Of a DNA stretch of 64,000 nt, positions 63,201-64,000 are shown piece after piece (within the stretch, counting starts at the first letter, position 1; the number at the start of each line of letters is the position of its first letter). Origin of the DNA: Alphaproteobacteria bacterium (lineage in GTDB: Bacteria; Myxococcota_A; UBA796; GCA-2862545); assembly GCA_020632925.1 (NCBI GenBank), contig JACKER010000008.1, forward strand, positions 434,001-498,000, given 5' to 3'. The translations under genes and the position numbers were made by a program. Below the pieces are notes generated by a model. That model did no database searches and had not been told where the DNA came from. It saw only the letters and a list, made by a program, of their open reading frames with translations.

Positions 63201-64000
63201 GGATCCCGACCCCGATCCCGCGAAGAGCCACGCCGAGCGCCTGCGGCTGTTCCGCGCCGTCGGTGGCTGGGACAAGTACGACGCGAGCCTGATCTCCGAG
63301 GGTGGCGGCGTGTTCGACCGCCGCGCGAAGATCATCCCGCTGTCGCCCCAGTGCCAGGCGATGCTCGGCATCCACAAGGCCGAGGCCCAGCCCGAGGAGG
63401 TCATGAACGCCATCCTCAAGATGGACGTGGACCTCTTCTGGAACGGTGGCATCGGCACCTATGTCCGAGCGACCTCCGAGACGGACGCGGACGCCGACGA
63501 CAAGAGCAACGACGCGATCCGCGTCAGCGCCAGCCAGCTGCGGGCCAAGGTGATCGGCGAGGGCGGCAACCTCGGGCTGACGCAGAAGGCGCGGATCGAG
63601 CTCGGTCTGCGCGGCGTGCGCATCAACAACGACGCCGTCGACAACTCCGCGGGTGTCGACCTGTCCGACCACGAGGTCAACCTCAAGATCCTGCTGTCGA
63701 GCGTGATGGCGCGCGGGGCCCTCGGCAGCTCGGAGCGCAACCAGCTCCTCGAGGCGATGACGGACGAGGTCGCGCAGCTCGTCCTCACGGACAACGACGC
63801 GCACGGCCGCCAGCTGTCCTGCGACGAGATCCGCTCCCAGCGCAACCTGTTCCAGTTCGGTCGGGCCATCGCGTTCATCGAGCGCGAGTTCGGTCGCGAC
63901 CGCTCCACGCTGGACCTCCCCTCCTCCGAGGAGATCGAGCGTCGCATCGCCGCCGGTCAGGGCCTGACCCGGCCCGAGCTCGCGGTGCTCTCGAGCTGGG
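60298..64000 (+). CDS. gdhB: NAD-specific glutamate dehydrogenase, large type (3' end cut by window)
   Basis: The first 1234 residues of a large (normally about 1600 aa) NAD-dependent glutamate dehydrogenase that deaminates glutamate to 2-oxoglutarate. A long N-terminal ACT-type regulatory region precedes the catalytic core. In the core, FGKVARGGLRWSDRDDYRTE (about residue 763 on) and KNVVIVPTGSKGGFF hold the substrate and catalytic Lys residues, and TAIGVGDMGGDVFGNG is the NAD-binding loop. ATG 60298 has AAAGGAG 8 nt upstream. The C-terminal quarter lies beyond base 64000. No assembly partner is apparent. Confidence 0.96.
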   Translation, partial: MHSAVPASDSKPQVRSHLSRWTGTVPPGRRPLFVAFVEEVLQRLRGPFLQQHTPELVLELLEEAFHFVERRDGSDVRTEIRPRPAKGGIALLVNMPDQPFIVDTTRLFLKTRAAEFWGGFNVVVRISRDADGRMVGVGQPDGRSESIVIYEADTADLGAPGAADTLRRNLEHAQASVRDFEAMVQAIKTFAQRAEQIAAHDPGRADAARETAAFLSWLVADNFVLLGMDADGTPLGIQAMVDSPFIGSNAGEWPEPNFPGTVSVRKSALESPIHRSGRIDEILVRLEGVGELFVRGMFTYRAITLPSRHVPILRRMLADILAGQTAGPGSHRYKGLANVFDTLPTEFLFTASRGVVAQLLDRVFDAEQQQEAGVSLLMSGGDSAFCLAAMPKAQYGDELRRAIEQQLLAVTKATYCDHGVFVGRYDTVLLHYFLTGVTDPGADAIQALTEQIRTEATPWLSRLFDALTSRLGHAEADRLTDIWGRAFPEGWSRDNSVERTVRDIEMLEALTATRKVQADVYQDGRDLILRVYQAVDVYLTQLLPVLSNFGIEVIDSYASQVHGLGGTLHIDTFRLAGARGIDRGTLLARGPLLVDTIAEVFAERVSADRMNGLVLVAGLTASEVDMLRGYMRYSRQVGMKLSIRRMTEVFLAHPVCVNALVKLFHARFDPDLQGDRAAIEAAARDLVIDELRYVQAHDEDLLLSTVRNLIEATVRTNYYRTDKKGAYLSFKFDAAKINSLGHNRPMFEIYVHAREVEGVHLRFGKVARGGLRWSDRDDYRTEVLGLVTTQRVKNVVIVPTGSKGGFFLKNAHPDMAERRRQADQLYKTFIRGLLDVTDNSVDGKIVPPPRVVRHDPDDHYLVVAADKGTAHLSDTANAISLEYGFWLGDAFASGGSNGYDHKKVGITARGAWVLVKRHFAELGKDPYARDTITAIGVGDMGGDVFGNGLIESNRIRLLAAFNHLHIFLDPDPDPAKSHAERLRLFRAVGGWDKYDASLISEGGGVFDRRAKIIPLSPQCQAMLGIHKAEAQPEEVMNAILKMDVDLFWNGGIGTYVRATSETDADADDKSNDAIRVSASQLRAKVIGEGGNLGLTQKARIELGLRGVRINNDAVDNSAGVDLSDHEVNLKILLSSVMARGALGSSERNQLLEAMTDEVAQLVLTDNDAHGRQLSCDEIRSQRNLFQFGRAIAFIEREFGRDRSTLDLPSSEEIERRIAAGQGLTRPELAVLSSW

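Overview
This is a GC-rich, densely packed chromosomal window with 47 protein-coding genes called. I see no rRNA, tRNA, CRISPR array, insertion sequence or prophage. The gene content points to the Myxococcota or a close deltaproteobacterial relative, probably an environmental or metagenome-assembled genome; this is inference from content. The indicators are eukaryotic-type Ser/Thr kinases with PP2C and a STAND-like multidomain protein, many lipoproteins with Asp-rich linkers, MopE-type DCDD repeat proteins, TonB-dependent receptors carrying a TonB-like domain at their own N-terminus, an RtcR/RtcB RNA-repair divergon, and a large NAD-glutamate dehydrogenase. Several genes use GTG or TTG starts, many neighbours overlap by ATGA, GTGA or TGATG, and five convergent pairs overlap at their 3' ends.

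Layout. 1-5 kb: an AmpG-like MFS transporter cut by the window edge, a tiny zinc-ribbon lipoprotein, then an aminotransferase/DUF2157/lipoprotein cluster on the minus strand. 5-10.4 kb: glycogen-type phosphorylase and malate:quinone oxidoreductase (convergent, separated by a hexanucleotide repeat), and a transmembrane Ser/Thr kinase. 10.5-14.7 kb: an operon of a 68-aa protein, a TonB-receptor-like protein and an FAD monooxygenase. 14.6-21 kb (minus): RtcB RNA ligase, a giant degenerate kinase/STAND/TPR protein, a lipoprotein and MsrB, behind a good sigma-54 promoter and divergent from rtcR (21.2-22.8 kb). 22.8-27.3 kb (minus): surface endonuclease I, Ser/Thr kinase and PP2C phosphatase. 27.5-31.9 kb: a four-gene cassette of fatty acid hydroxylase-type membrane enzyme, MATE exporter, lipoprotein hydrolase and SRPBCC-epimerase fusion.

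31.8-38 kb: pentapeptide-repeat and TVP38 proteins, enoyl-CoA hydratase plus GlpD, a histidine kinase and an OmpA lipoprotein. 38-42.4 kb: a MoxR / DUF58 / calcium-repeat membrane protein operon. 42.4-46.3 kb (minus): a second TonB_C-receptor fusion and its coupled lipoprotein. 46.4-53.2 kb: two tandem, block-for-block collinear MopE-like giant lipoproteins, an outer-membrane barrel, and an HTH protein fused to an SspB-like ClpXP-adaptor domain. 53-64 kb: an orphan 54-aa Flp pilin, DedA, a two-gene M16 peptidase pair, a lipoprotein PPP phosphatase, a TldE/PmbA-like protein, a small lipoprotein and the N-terminal three quarters of a large NAD-glutamate dehydrogenase.

The most notable candidates for undescribed biology are the possible extended RtcR-controlled repair operon with a double-degenerate pseudokinase/STAND protein, the HTH-SspB fusion, the duplicated MopE surface operon, and the shared acidic post-lipobox linker as a possible surface-export signal. 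No function was tested; all come from reading the sequence.
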